From the IMG/VR virus record IMGVR_UViG_3300034198_014719, positions 1-28,051 of that record: a stretch of DNA of 28,051 nucleotides; one strand, 5' to 3'. The notes below the pieces were generated by a model. The model did no database searches. It saw only the letters and a program-made list of their open reading frames with translations, and was not told the origin of the DNA. Shown here one piece after another: positions 21,580 to 28,007 of the stretch. The DNA comes from a virus. Within the stretch, counting starts at the first letter, position 1. Each line of letters starts with the position of its first letter. Position numbers and translations under genes: made by a program.

Positions 21580-22079
21580 AAAAAAGCGCTGATCCCCATT
21601 GCATCCACAGCTTTCATGTGTTTTCTGACCAGATCAGCCTTCTTCTGGTGATGACTTCCATCATACTTCTTTGGATTGCCGATCCAGTTTGTCTCTCTCA
21701 GCAATGTTGCAACAATCTGGTGAAGATTCTCCACTGCCTTGGCTGGATCTTTGGTGAAGTGAGCAAAGTCCACCCACTGAGCTGTGGTGAATTCATCAAA
21801 GAGTCTGGAGATGTAGTATCTTTTGCCATCAAGCTTGACATAGAATTTGAATGGCTTGAATGGCTCTTGATTGAGATCAGCTCTGATCTTTCCATACCTA
21901 TTCAAAAGCTCATCAATGTCCATCTCATCCACTTCATCCATGGTCTTCTGATCCACAATTGCAATGACTGACTTGGCCATGTCCAAAAGCTCAAAGTTAT
22001 TTGGTATTTCTTGGATGGCTTGGAGTTGCTGGACATTCAACATCTCCCATGTCTTATTGTTTTTTTTACCTGATAGCAT
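21513..22079 (-). CDS. Tail assembly chaperone, short (zero-frame) product (188 aa)
   Basis: A 188-residue protein, beginning MLSGKKNNKTWEMLNVQQLQ with 'FYVKLDGKRYYISRLFDEFT' in the middle and a Phe/Leu-rich end ('GISAFFLLSYLSLSKTLERF'). By size, frameshift signal and its place before the tail genes I assign it as the gpG-like tail assembly chaperone, which coats the tape measure before tube polymerisation. The 'NKTWEML' segment near the start resembles the domain beginning of such proteins, so the first ATG (22079, 14-nt overlap with the terminase) is kept. The frameshift site lies at codons 165-167. Confidence 0.78.
   Translation of the reverse strand: MLSGKKNNKTWEMLNVQQLQAIQEIPNNFELLDMAKSVIAIVDQKTMDEVDEMDIDELLNRYGKIRADLNQEPFKPFKFYVKLDGKRYYISRLFDEFTTAQWVDFAHFTKDPAKAVENLHQIVATLLRETNWIGNPKKYDGSHHQKKADLVRKHMKAVDAMGISAFFLLSYLSLSKTLERFLISNKLK
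21561..21585 (-). promoter_or_regulatory. Programmed -1 frameshift site: nine-U slippery run plus hairpin
   Basis: In the message, GC-U(9)-GCUCAG UUAU CUGAGC: the U run spans 21585-21577 and the perfect 6-bp hairpin spans 21576-21561. The zero frame reads GCU UUU UUU UUG CUC; after slipping back one base the frame reads UUU GCU CAG and joins the open frame ending at 21313. The hairpin lies 3' of the U run, so this is not a terminator. Spacing between heptamer and hairpin is only about 2 nt. Confidence 0.78.
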
Positions 22080-23208
22080 ATTTTCCTGAATTGGTTATTC
22101 TGAATTTGTTTAATCCCACATACATCATGCCATCCAGAAGGTGATCATCCTTCTTGATTGGCTCATTGCTTCCATCATCTTTGTATTTATAGGAAGAGAT
22201 CTCTCTGATGAAGTTCTTTGAATTGGCTGTGATGTGAATCTTGAATCTTCTCATGATATCAATCATCACTCTCTTCTCCTTTCCTTGAGCTGGCTCAATT
22301 CTCCAGCCAAGTCTTCTGAGCTCCTCTATGGACTTTGGCTCAGCTGAATCAGCAACAATGATCTCTGTCTTCTTCACTCCCAGATTGAGGAATCTATCAC
22401 TGATGTCTTGATTTGTCAGTCCAGTCTCATAGAGAATCTCCTGAGCATAGATCTCTCCATCCATCTTGAAGATCTTGCTCACAGCTGTAGGTGAATTGGA
22501 GAATCCAAAGTCAAGACCATAAGAAATCAATTCAGCTTGAGCTGGGATGCCTTGACAGATATCCCAATTCCTGAAGACAAGTCCTTCTACCTTTCCAGTC
22601 AATCCTCTGGCATAAACTTTCCAGAGCTCAATGTCCTGATCTTTCAGATCCTCAATCTTCTGTCTGATGGAATCTGGCACGAATGGATTGTGCCTATGAT
22701 CACTGATGATCAGCTGTACTTCTGGAAGTCCTATCAGCTTATCATGTACCCAGAATTTTGCATTCGGATTGAAGTCCATAAAAGTCTGGTGTGTTGTCCT
22801 CATGTACAGCTCATGGAAGATCTCTTCATCAATTCCATTCACCTCATTCAAAAAGAGGAAAGCTCTCTTCCCAGACTTGGCATCTTGCCCATTGTCATAG
22901 CTCTTGAATTCCATGACAGCATCATTGACAAAGGTGAAGATCCTATCACTGGCATTGTAGGCTTTTATCCATGATTGAATCTCTGGTGACTTGGCTACAA
23001 TGGTTTGCATGTCTCTGAGAGCTCCAGACTTTAGATTTGGAATATCTTGTCCCACAATTGTTATTGTGGCGCTGGGATTCTCAATGGCCTTCAAGATCAA
23101 CACCTGAAGGATGCTGTATGTCTTGCCAGAGCTTGTCCCTCCTTGATTGATCACAATCTTGGCTGTGCTCTGGTAGTTTGCTTCAAATATTGGTGAAGTT
23201 TTAAACAT
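22066..23208 (-). CDS. terL: Terminase large subunit (380 aa)
   Basis: The packaging motor and nuclease, Terminase_3-like. ATPase: Walker A GGTSSGKT (23-30), Walker B-like 'RAFLFLNEVN' (115-124, catalytic Glu122 with Asn in place of the usual Asp before it) and coupling motif 'DFNPN' (145-149). Nuclease: Asp233 in 'YGLDFGF', Asp287 in 'VADSAEP', and Asp355/Asp359 in 'KDDHLLDGMMY'. I chose the ATG at 23208 ('MFKTSPIFEANY'), the usual family start; an in-frame start at 23265 would add 19 residues overlapping the small subunit. It overlaps the small subunit by 8 nt. Length is somewhat short for the family, but both domains are complete. Confidence 0.93.
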   Translation of the reverse strand: MFKTSPIFEANYQSTAKIVINQGGTSSGKTYSILQVLILKAIENPSATITIVGQDIPNLKSGALRDMQTIVAKSPEIQSWIKAYNASDRIFTFVNDAVMEFKSYDNGQDAKSGKRAFLFLNEVNGIDEEIFHELYMRTTHQTFMDFNPNAKFWVHDKLIGLPEVQLIISDHRHNPFVPDSIRQKIEDLKDQDIELWKVYARGLTGKVEGLVFRNWDICQGIPAQAELISYGLDFGFSNSPTAVSKIFKMDGEIYAQEILYETGLTNQDISDRFLNLGVKKTEIIVADSAEPKSIEELRRLGWRIEPAQGKEKRVMIDIMRRFKIHITANSKNFIREISSYKYKDDGSNEPIKKDDHLLDGMMYVGLNKFRITNSGKYAIR

Positions 23209-23644
23209 CTTGGATCTGATCTTCTGAGCTGGCCAGTGGGATGTCACTTGCAATGACTTCAACATTGATCACTGGATCTGGCATCTGTATGGTGGTGGTG
23301 ACTGATTCTTTAGGCTTTCCAAAAGCTCTGTCAAAGAGGACTTCAAGAATATGTGCTGATCCTTTCTTTCTGTCTCTGATAGCTTTGTTTGCAATCAAGT
23401 TCAGCCAGAATGGTACATCATCTCTCTTGACAAGATCTTCAATTTGAGGAGTTGTCATGCAAAGCACAGCCATGATCAGATCACTGGCATCAGCATTGCT
23501 CATCCTGATCTGATGCTCATCCATGAAGTAATTCTTCAATTGATTGGTGATCTTCTTTGCTGATCCAGCTCTATTGATGTTTTGAGGATTATTTCTGAAT
23601 CCTCCTTTCTTGATGTTCTCCAGTCTTTTGTCACCTTCCTTCAT
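23201..23644 (-). CDS. terS: Terminase small subunit (147 aa)
   Basis: Recognises phage DNA and recruits the large subunit. The N-terminus 'GGFRNNPQNINRAGSAKK' is the low-complexity 'NPQNINRxG' start found in small terminases of this type (DUF5681-like). A helical part ('SNADASDLIMAVLCM', 'DVPFWLNLIANKAIRDRKKG') and the C-terminal 'AFGKPKESVTTTIQ' motif follow, common in small terminases and their relatives. It sits directly before terL with an 8-nt overlap. Confidence 0.85.
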   Translation of the reverse strand: MKEGDKRLENIKKGGFRNNPQNINRAGSAKKITNQLKNYFMDEHQIRMSNADASDLIMAVLCMTTPQIEDLVKRDDVPFWLNLIANKAIRDRKKGSAHILEVLFDRAFGKPKESVTTTIQMPDPVINVEVIASDIPLASSEDQIQDV

Positions 23645-23829
23645 AGCTCAATCCTTTCAACTAACTTCTCAAGCTTGTCAACAATCATCAATCTGATTGC
23701 ATATTCATTGCCAGTGTTTGTTGTTTCAAGAATGTCATTGACATCACCCAGCATGTTCACCATCTGGTGGTAAAAGTCAAGAGCATCACTGGCTCTTCCA
23801 ATTGCATCATGATCTTTGATCTCTTCCAT
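23641..23829 (-). CDS. Hypothetical protein before the terminase (62 aa)
   Basis: A 62-residue acidic helical protein, MEEIKDHDAIGRASDALDFY..., with no recognisable domain. It is coupled on both sides: the start shares one base with the HAD gene stop (23829) and the stop overlaps the small terminase start (ATGA, 23644/23641). It may assist packaging, inferred only from position. Confidence 0.72.
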   Translation of the reverse strand: MEEIKDHDAIGRASDALDFYHQMVNMLGDVNDILETTNTGNEYAIRLMIVDKLEKLVERIEL

Positions 23830-24131
23830 CAGTGAAAAAGTATTGCTTTTGTTTTGCTGTCTTTGAGCTGATCAATCACATCTGGATTGTTATCATAAAA
23901 ATATGATAGATTGAGCTCTTTGACTTTTTGAACTTTTTGCTTATTTGATCCTACAGCAAAAACATTCTCCAAAGGTATTCCAATATCTTCAGCAATTTTC
24001 TTCATGCTGTCACTGACTTCATTCCTTGCTGATATGATGAAGATATCATCTCCCATCTTTTTTTTCAATTTAGCTGTCATGATTCCCTTTGTGGTATTCA
24101 AAGTCTGATCAAAGTCAAATCCTATTTTCAT
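23829..24131 (-). CDS. Mini HAD-superfamily phosphatase (100 aa)
   Basis: A minimal HAD fold. Motif I 'GFDFDQT' with Asp6 (nucleophile) and Asp8, motif II Ser34 in 'FIISARN', a lysine (Lys64 or Lys66) as motif III, and motif IV 'YDNNPDVI' (Asp80). It has no cap domain. Such small phage HAD proteins could act on nucleotides or polynucleotide ends; the substrate cannot be read from the sequence. I chose the ATG at 24131, which makes an ATGA overlap with the 151-aa gene. The longer frame up to 24212 adds a non-homologous extension inside that gene. Confidence 0.83.
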   Translation of the reverse strand: MKIGFDFDQTLNTTKGIMTAKLKKKMGDDIFIISARNEVSDSMKKIAEDIGIPLENVFAVGSNKQKVQKVKELNLSYFYDNNPDVIDQLKDSKTKAILFH

Positions 24132-24583
24132 GATTCCAATTCTTTGAGCTTTGATGTTGCCCATCTCAGACCAGCCTTTCCTCCCCAAAGAAGATAGGAG
24201 ATGAAGCCACAATCTTCTGAACTATCAGCATCCTCATAGTATGACTCAGCTCTGGAGAGAAATGACTTCATTCTTTTTATCGTTTCAATTGAGATGGCTT
24301 CTTTGTTTGCCAGTTGCTGTGCTCTGAGCTTGCCAGTTCTCAAGGCACATTGATTCCCCACCTTCTCATTCAAAGCAATTCCTCTCTTTGCATTGTTCAC
24401 CACAGCTTCAGGATAGTCATTGAAGCTCTGAAGAGCTATCATTGCATCCTTTCTGGCTTGTGTATTGCACACAGCAAATCTATTGACTGGATCAGGGAAT
24501 TCATTTGTCATGCTTGAATTGCTCATACATCTGTCAATGAATTTAGCCTTGCTTTCTCCTTGTTCTCTTTTTGGTAGTGGCAT
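24128..24583 (-). CDS. Phage protein with capsid-maturation-associated domain (151 aa)
   Basis: Residues 1-50 read 'MPLPKREQGESKAKFIDRCM ... EFPDPVNRFAVCN', and residues 55-150 'DYPEAVVNNAKRGIALNEKV', 'RTGKLRAQQLANKEAISIET', 'MKSFLSRAESYYEDADSSED' and 'CGFISYLLWGGKAGLRWATS'. Both modules recur in phage head proteins, often attached to or near prohead protease and portal genes. Here they form a free-standing protein upstream of the terminase. The molecular function is not known to me. The start overlaps the 87-aa gene by 41 nt, but the 'MPLPK' start is conserved in relatives. Confidence 0.78.
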   Translation of the reverse strand: MPLPKREQGESKAKFIDRCMSNSSMTNEFPDPVNRFAVCNTQARKDAMIALQSFNDYPEAVVNNAKRGIALNEKVGNQCALRTGKLRAQQLANKEAISIETIKRMKSFLSRAESYYEDADSSEDCGFISYLLWGGKAGLRWATSKLKELES

Positions 24584-24806
24584 TGGTTTCTGTTGTTTGT
24601 TGCTGTTTAAAAAAGTATTTCATCACAAAGTTGAAGCTGGTGATATGGCATGCTGGGCAATTGGTTGGATATCTTCTACCATGAAGCTCCTCCCATGCCT
24701 TCTGAATGATCAGGATCTCTTCTTTTGTCAGTTGCAATGTCAAGATCTCTTGCATTCTTTTGTACTTGTCCACAAGGATTTCAAGTGCTTTGATATTTTC
24801 GCTCAT
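24543..24806 (-). CDS. Hypothetical protein with CxxC and basic tail (87 aa)
   Basis: An 87-residue protein: a helical N-terminal part (1-45; 'ALEILVDKYKRMQEILTLQL'), then 'TNCPACHITSFNFVMKYFFK' with Cys50/Cys53 and a nearby His, and a Thr/Lys/Arg-rich tail (TTKKRTRRKQG). It could be a small zinc- and nucleic-acid-binding protein, but one CxxC is weak evidence. It starts by ATGA overlap with the 84-aa membrane protein. Confidence 0.72.
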   Translation of the reverse strand: MSENIKALEILVDKYKRMQEILTLQLTKEEILIIQKAWEELHGRRYPTNCPACHITSFNFVMKYFFKQQQTTETNATTKKRTRRKQG

Positions 24807-25057
24807 AGGTATATCAGTTTTTTAATCAAGTGAGATATTACCAGAGAGATCATGCCAGATCCAAGCATGGAAAGTCCTTGATCAATTGATGAAGGGATCT
24901 CCCAGATCAAGATCAATGTGATCCAGAAAGCCAGACATTCTGTGCAATTGAATGGCTTGACATTTATTCTCTGGCCGATTCCAGTCAAAGTGGTGATTCC
25001 AACTGAAGCACATGCTCCAGCAATGATCTCAAAGATCATCCAGTTCTCTGCATTCAT
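24803..25057 (-). CDS. Small membrane protein with CxxC motif (84 aa)
   Basis: A membrane protein with hydrophobic segments at about 6-25, 43-55 and 61-78. A conserved-looking 'KPFNCTECLAFW' (Cys38, Cys41, Trp45) lies at the start of the second segment. Small phage membrane proteins with 'pfxCxxCxxFW' are common (DUF1360-like or related) and of unknown role. It overlaps the sigma-like gene by 29 nt and is coupled to the 87-aa gene. Confidence 0.78.
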   Translation of the reverse strand: MNAENWMIFEIIAGACASVGITTLTGIGQRINVKPFNCTECLAFWITLILIWEIPSSIDQGLSMLGSGMISLVISHLIKKLIYL

Positions 25058-25577
25058 AAGATTCTGCTTTTTTATTTATTGATTCAATCAGCTTCTGTCT
25101 GACTTGCTTGAGAAGCTGTCTGATAGTGTTGTATGGTATTTGAGTGATGTCACTCATCTTTTTCTGAGATCCCATGTCAATATACATCTGGAAGATCTTA
25201 TCTTCAAAGAAGAGGAGCTCATCAAGAGCTTCAGGCATGATGGACAGCTTCTTCTCTTTGTCAATGGCTTCTGGCATGGTATCTTCAAAGCATGGCTCTT
25301 GAATCAGAATGAATTGCTCCCAGTCAAGTCTCTGGAACTTGTCTCTGTACTTCTTGTCCCACAGCTGATACTTGCCCAGATACATGTGCCACATCATCTG
25401 AAGCACATAGAATCTCTGGCCACCAGATTGATGAATCTCTGTGAGCTTCTCTGGTGTTTTCTCCAAAAGTGCAAGCATCATCTCCTGATAGAGATCTTCT
25501 CCATCTTGGCCAGCCAAGTCATAAGCATACTTCCTATAGGAGTTATGCTTGAGGATTTCTTTCAAGAGAGGATGCAT
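25029..25577 (-). CDS. RNA polymerase sigma-70-like factor (182 aa)
   Basis: Reads as a small, ECF-like sigma factor. Residues 14-38 ('YRKYAYDLAGQDGEDLYQEM') carry the region 2 pattern D-x-E-D-L-x-Q-E used for core binding and -10 recognition. Residues 137-166 ('QKKMSDITQIPYNTIRQLLK', then 'QVRQKL') form the region 4 helix-turn-helix for the -35 element. It may direct host polymerase to phage middle or late promoters; the TCTGCATT elements are candidate targets. It is encoded upstream of terminase, at the right place to switch on virion genes. A DNA-binding terminase-associated role is an alternative, since sigma-like proteins are often mis-assigned in phages. Confidence 0.72.
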   Translation of the reverse strand: MHPLLKEILKHNSYRKYAYDLAGQDGEDLYQEMMLALLEKTPEKLTEIHQSGGQRFYVLQMMWHMYLGKYQLWDKKYRDKFQRLDWEQFILIQEPCFEDTMPEAIDKEKKLSIMPEALDELLFFEDKIFQMYIDMGSQKKMSDITQIPYNTIRQLLKQVRQKLIESINKKAESYECRELDDL

Positions 25578-25588
25578 GGCTGTGATCT

Positions 25589-25867
25589 TTAGAATGGAGG
25601 ATCATTGTCTGGTGCATATCCATGCCTCAAGAGGACTTCTGGAATCTCAGACTTGATTGATTCTCTTTGCTGATTGTTTTCTGGTGGATTGTACTTGACA
25701 AAGTGAGATGCTTTTGACTTCTGATCAATCTGTTTTCTCTTGCCTACATAGAGAAGGACATCTCCATAAGCATTGACTGGAATGTTCAGGAGCTCTTCTC
25801 TTTTGATTGAGATTCTGATTCCTCCATACTGATTCTCCCATCCAGTTCCTACAAATTTTGCTTCCAT
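25589..25867 (-). CDS. Hypothetical, possibly OB-fold DNA-binding protein (92 aa)
   Basis: A 92-residue protein: 'MEAKFVGTGWENQYGGIRIS' start, then 'NAYGDVLLYVGKRKQIDQKS', 'ASHFVKYNPP', and a charged disordered tail. The N-terminal 60 residues look like a small beta barrel, and the 'RKxxDxxSKxxHxV' segment occurs in short Bacteroidota-phage proteins. I cannot assign a function; single-strand DNA binding is a guess. Its leader (AAATAGAAAAAAC before ATG) contains the first part of the repeated element without TCTGCATT. Confidence 0.7.
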   Translation of the reverse strand: MEAKFVGTGWENQYGGIRISIKREELLNIPVNAYGDVLLYVGKRKQIDQKSKASHFVKYNPPENNQQRESIKSEIPEVLLRHGYAPDNDPPF

Positions 25868-25874
25868 GTTTTTT

Positions 25875-26018
25875 CTATTTAAGTGGTTTATTTCTATTCT
25901 CTAAAAGTACGAAAACAATGGCCAGCAACAAAATTGCCACAGCAAAGAAGGTGATCACTTCTGATCCATCAGCTTGTCCTTGATTCACCATGACTCCATC
26001 TTTGAGTGATTCTTTCAT
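25875..26018 (-). CDS. Small single-span membrane protein (47 aa)
   Basis: A short protein with one hydrophobic helix (about 22-39; 'ITFFAVAILLLAIVFVLLEN') and a basic end (NRNKPLK). I chose the ATG at 26018, which makes an ATGA overlap with the metallophosphoesterase stop; a longer in-frame start (26108) would lie inside that gene. It could be a lysis accessory (pinholin or spanin-like), since endolysin is four genes upstream, but nothing specific shows this. Confidence 0.68.
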   Translation of the reverse strand: MKESLKDGVMVNQGQADGSEVITFFAVAILLLAIVFVLLENRNKPLK

Positions 26019-26905
26019 TGATATCCAATTGCTGGTGTAAAGTTGTATTCCATGGAGTGAATATCCTCTCCAGCCTGATATCTCCTGACCATTGAGACAT
26101 CCATCCAATATCCACCTAAAGGCTTTGGAGGAGCGCCTCTTTCAACATGCCATCCGAAAGATCCATCATTGAATTCTTCCTTGTAGGTTGCTGTCCTGAC
26201 TTCATGAATATGCTTGAAGCATACTTCAGTCCGTTTGTTGGTCTTGACATATTCTTTGATGCTGGTGATGTGATAGAGCTCATGGACATGCCCCATCCAG
26301 ATCACATCTGCATTCATCACTGAATTGGCCATCCTATAGTGCTGAATCGTTCCTCTTGTCACAGCTCCTCCTCCTCCATAGCCATGATGATACTTCATCA
26401 ATCCGTTGCAACATTTGCCAGCTCTGAAAGCGCTGAATTTTACCCATCCAGAATATCCACCAACATGGATGCTGGTGTTGTTCTTGAAGTTAAGAAGCTG
26501 GACAAAGCGCTGGAGGATGTCGAATTCATTCTTCTTGATCACTGATGTCTCATGGTTTCCATAAGCAAAGAAGATGATGTGCTCAGCATAAGGACTCCAC
26601 CACTCCACAGCTTCATCTATCACAAGATCAAAATAGTTGATGCCCATGTGCTCAGGTCTGACATCTGATTTGGTATGTCTTTTGTCATTCACTCCTTGCA
26701 TGATGCAGAAGGTATCTCCATTCACCATGATCTTTGCTCCTCTCTTGACTGCTTCATCCAGATGCTTTTTCAAGACATCTCTCTTGCATTTAGGATGATC
26801 AAAGTGGACATCACTGATCAGAAGGAATTGGAATTTTTCATGATTCTTTTTTGCCACCATTCTGACATCAATGATGTTCTTGCCTATTTTGTTGGATGTG
26901 ATCAT
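26015..26905 (-). CDS. Calcineurin-like metallophosphoesterase (296 aa)
   Basis: Carries the complete metallophosphoesterase motif set: 'ISDVHFDH' (Asp32, His34), 'VNGDTF' (Asp64), 'YGNHET' (Asn117, His118), 'YHHGYG' (about 173) and 'MGHVHE' (about 203). It binds two metal ions and hydrolyses phosphomono- or diesters. Phage members act on nucleotides, DNA ends or cyclic nucleotides; the substrate is not evident. The C-terminal 90 residues have Trp/Gly-rich segments ('RGAPPKPLGGYWMD') often seen in phage versions. The start used follows copy A of the TCTGCATT element by 8 bases; Met16 is an alternative start. Confidence 0.9.
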   Translation of the reverse strand: MITSNKIGKNIIDVRMVAKKNHEKFQFLLISDVHFDHPKCKRDVLKKHLDEAVKRGAKIMVNGDTFCIMQGVNDKRHTKSDVRPEHMGINYFDLVIDEAVEWWSPYAEHIIFFAYGNHETSVIKKNEFDILQRFVQLLNFKNNTSIHVGGYSGWVKFSAFRAGKCCNGLMKYHHGYGGGGAVTRGTIQHYRMANSVMNADVIWMGHVHELYHITSIKEYVKTNKRTEVCFKHIHEVRTATYKEEFNDGSFGWHVERGAPPKPLGGYWMDVSMVRRYQAGEDIHSMEYNFTPAIGYQ

Positions 26906-26913
26906 AAATATGT

Positions 26914-26930
26914 AATGCAGATTTTTCTAT
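26914..26930 (-). promoter_or_regulatory. Repeated TCTGCATT leader element, copy A
   Basis: Minus strand ATAGAAAAATCTGCATT, identical over 17 bases to copy B and containing the TAG stop of the upstream gene. It ends 8 bases before the metallophosphoesterase ATG at 26905. Confidence 0.6.
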
Positions 26931-27226
26931 TCATTCATCAAGATGGTGATCAATCTTGCTCTGTACTTGGATGGAAGAATTCTGGATGTGATCAGCTGTG
27001 ATCTTTTATTCCTCCATCTTCCAGTCTTGATGTTGAAGAAAAGAATCTTCCTGAAGTATTCAATCTCATTCCTGAGATTCACAATGAATTCAGAAGCCTG
27101 AGATGATTCATATCTGAGCTCATCATGCTGATTCTTGATGGCCTTGAGTCCTTGATAGTAGTTGTATGCCCATGCAAGAAATTCAAGGCTTTCATCTGAT
27201 TCAAAGCCGTACATCTTTGCCTTCAT
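26927..27226 (-). CDS. Hypothetical protein (99 aa)
   Basis: A 99-residue basic, helical protein. 'SLEFLAWAYNYYQGLKAIKN' and 'NEIEYFRKILFFNIKTGRWR' are its most distinctive parts; aromatic and Arg/Lys-rich, suggesting nucleic-acid or membrane contact, without a known motif. It is coupled by ATGA to the DUF1064 nuclease gene, so a role in the same step is possible. Confidence 0.72.
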   Translation of the reverse strand: MKAKMYGFESDESLEFLAWAYNYYQGLKAIKNQHDELRYESSQASEFIVNLRNEIEYFRKILFFNIKTGRWRNKRSQLITSRILPSKYRARLITILMNE

Positions 27227-27543
27227 ATCTCTGTGATCTTTATGTTGTAGTGTTTCTCAATGATCTTCTTCTTCAGCTTGTACATTGGTGTTTTCATTCC
27301 TTTGACATCTTCAATGATGATCTTGGCCTGAGCATAGTCATAGTACATGAAGTCTGACTTGTATGTGAACATCTTGATCCCATCAATGGTGAAGGTGAAT
27401 GGATGCTGAAGGATCAGATCTGTGATCTCTCCAGCTTTCTCAAGGATTTTCAAGAATCCGTATCTCTCAGCCTCCTTCTTTGAATCAAAGGTGATCCCAT
27501 CTATCTGAGTCTTCTTGCTGTTGTATTTTGATTTCTTGATCAT
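27223..27543 (-). CDS. DUF1064-family PD-(D/E)XK nuclease-like protein (106 aa)
   Basis: Matches DUF1064, small phage proteins with a restriction-endonuclease-like fold. 'KYNSKKTQIDGITFDSKKEA' at the start with Glu24, 'YKSDFMYYD' with Asp64, and 'IIEDVKGMKT' with Glu78 and Lys81 form the active-site layout. Such proteins are thought to process branched or recombining DNA, possibly as resolvases; this is family inference, not shown here. It lies between the endolysin and a 99-aa protein, coupled on both sides by ATGA overlaps. Confidence 0.85.
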   Translation of the reverse strand: MIKKSKYNSKKTQIDGITFDSKKEAERYGFLKILEKAGEITDLILQHPFTFTIDGIKMFTYKSDFMYYDYAQAKIIIEDVKGMKTPMYKLKKKIIEKHYNIKITEI

Positions 27544-28007
27544 GACTTGATTTCAAAATGCATGGAATCATAGTTCTTCTCTTTGCCCAGATTTATGAAT
27601 CCATGCTTGTAGAAGATGTCAATCATAGGCTTGTATTCTGGTTTGCTGAATTGAGATCTTGTCCATGAAGTTTTGAGTCCATTCCTGACTGGATCAAGAT
27701 CAATGGCAATTGCCCATGAATGTCTGGAATAGTCATTGCCTCCTCTCATCTTCCTGAATGCAAAGCACCCACCAAAGAGATCAATGCCCAGCTCTTGGAT
27801 TCTTGCCAGTCCATAAACTGCCAGCAATTCCTTGAAGACTTTCTGAAAGTTCTCAGCCACAAGTCTGTGACATCTCATTCTGGTGATGGTGGTGTTTTTG
27901 TCCCATGCCAGTCTCATTGGATATGGAAGAGAGATTGTCACCAGATAGTCACTGCCATCATCATCTGGCTTTCCATACTTCTCAATGATTTGTTTTGTGG
28001 TCATCAT
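27540..28007 (-). CDS. Endolysin, M15-family peptidase (155 aa)
   Basis: A peptidoglycan endopeptidase of the M15 (VanY / L-alanyl-D-glutamate peptidase) type. The zinc-site motifs are intact: 'SRHSWAIAIDLDP' with His96 and Asp103, and 'YDSMHFE' with His150; 'GGCFAFRKMRG' before them is the usual lead-in strand. It degrades the cell-wall cross-bridge or stem peptide at lysis once the holin has opened the membrane. No signal peptide is seen. It starts at the first ATG (28007), overlapping the previous TGA. It is unusual that the holin is not adjacent: the early region lies between them in the circle. Confidence 0.9.
   Translation of the reverse strand: MMTTKQIIEKYGKPDDDGSDYLVTISLPYPMRLAWDKNTTITRMRCHRLVAENFQKVFKELLAVYGLARIQELGIDLFGGCFAFRKMRGGNDYSRHSWAIAIDLDPVRNGLKTSWTRSQFSKPEYKPMIDIFYKHGFINLGKEKNYDSMHFEIKS

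Noticed and set aside
21561-21585. Hairpin plus U run as a rho-independent terminator
   Set aside because: On the transcribed (minus) strand the U run comes before the hairpin, and it lies inside a coding frame.
26015-26108. Longer 77-aa form of the small membrane protein
   Set aside because: The extra N-terminus lies inside the metallophosphoesterase gene; the ATG at 26018 gives the usual ATGA overlap.
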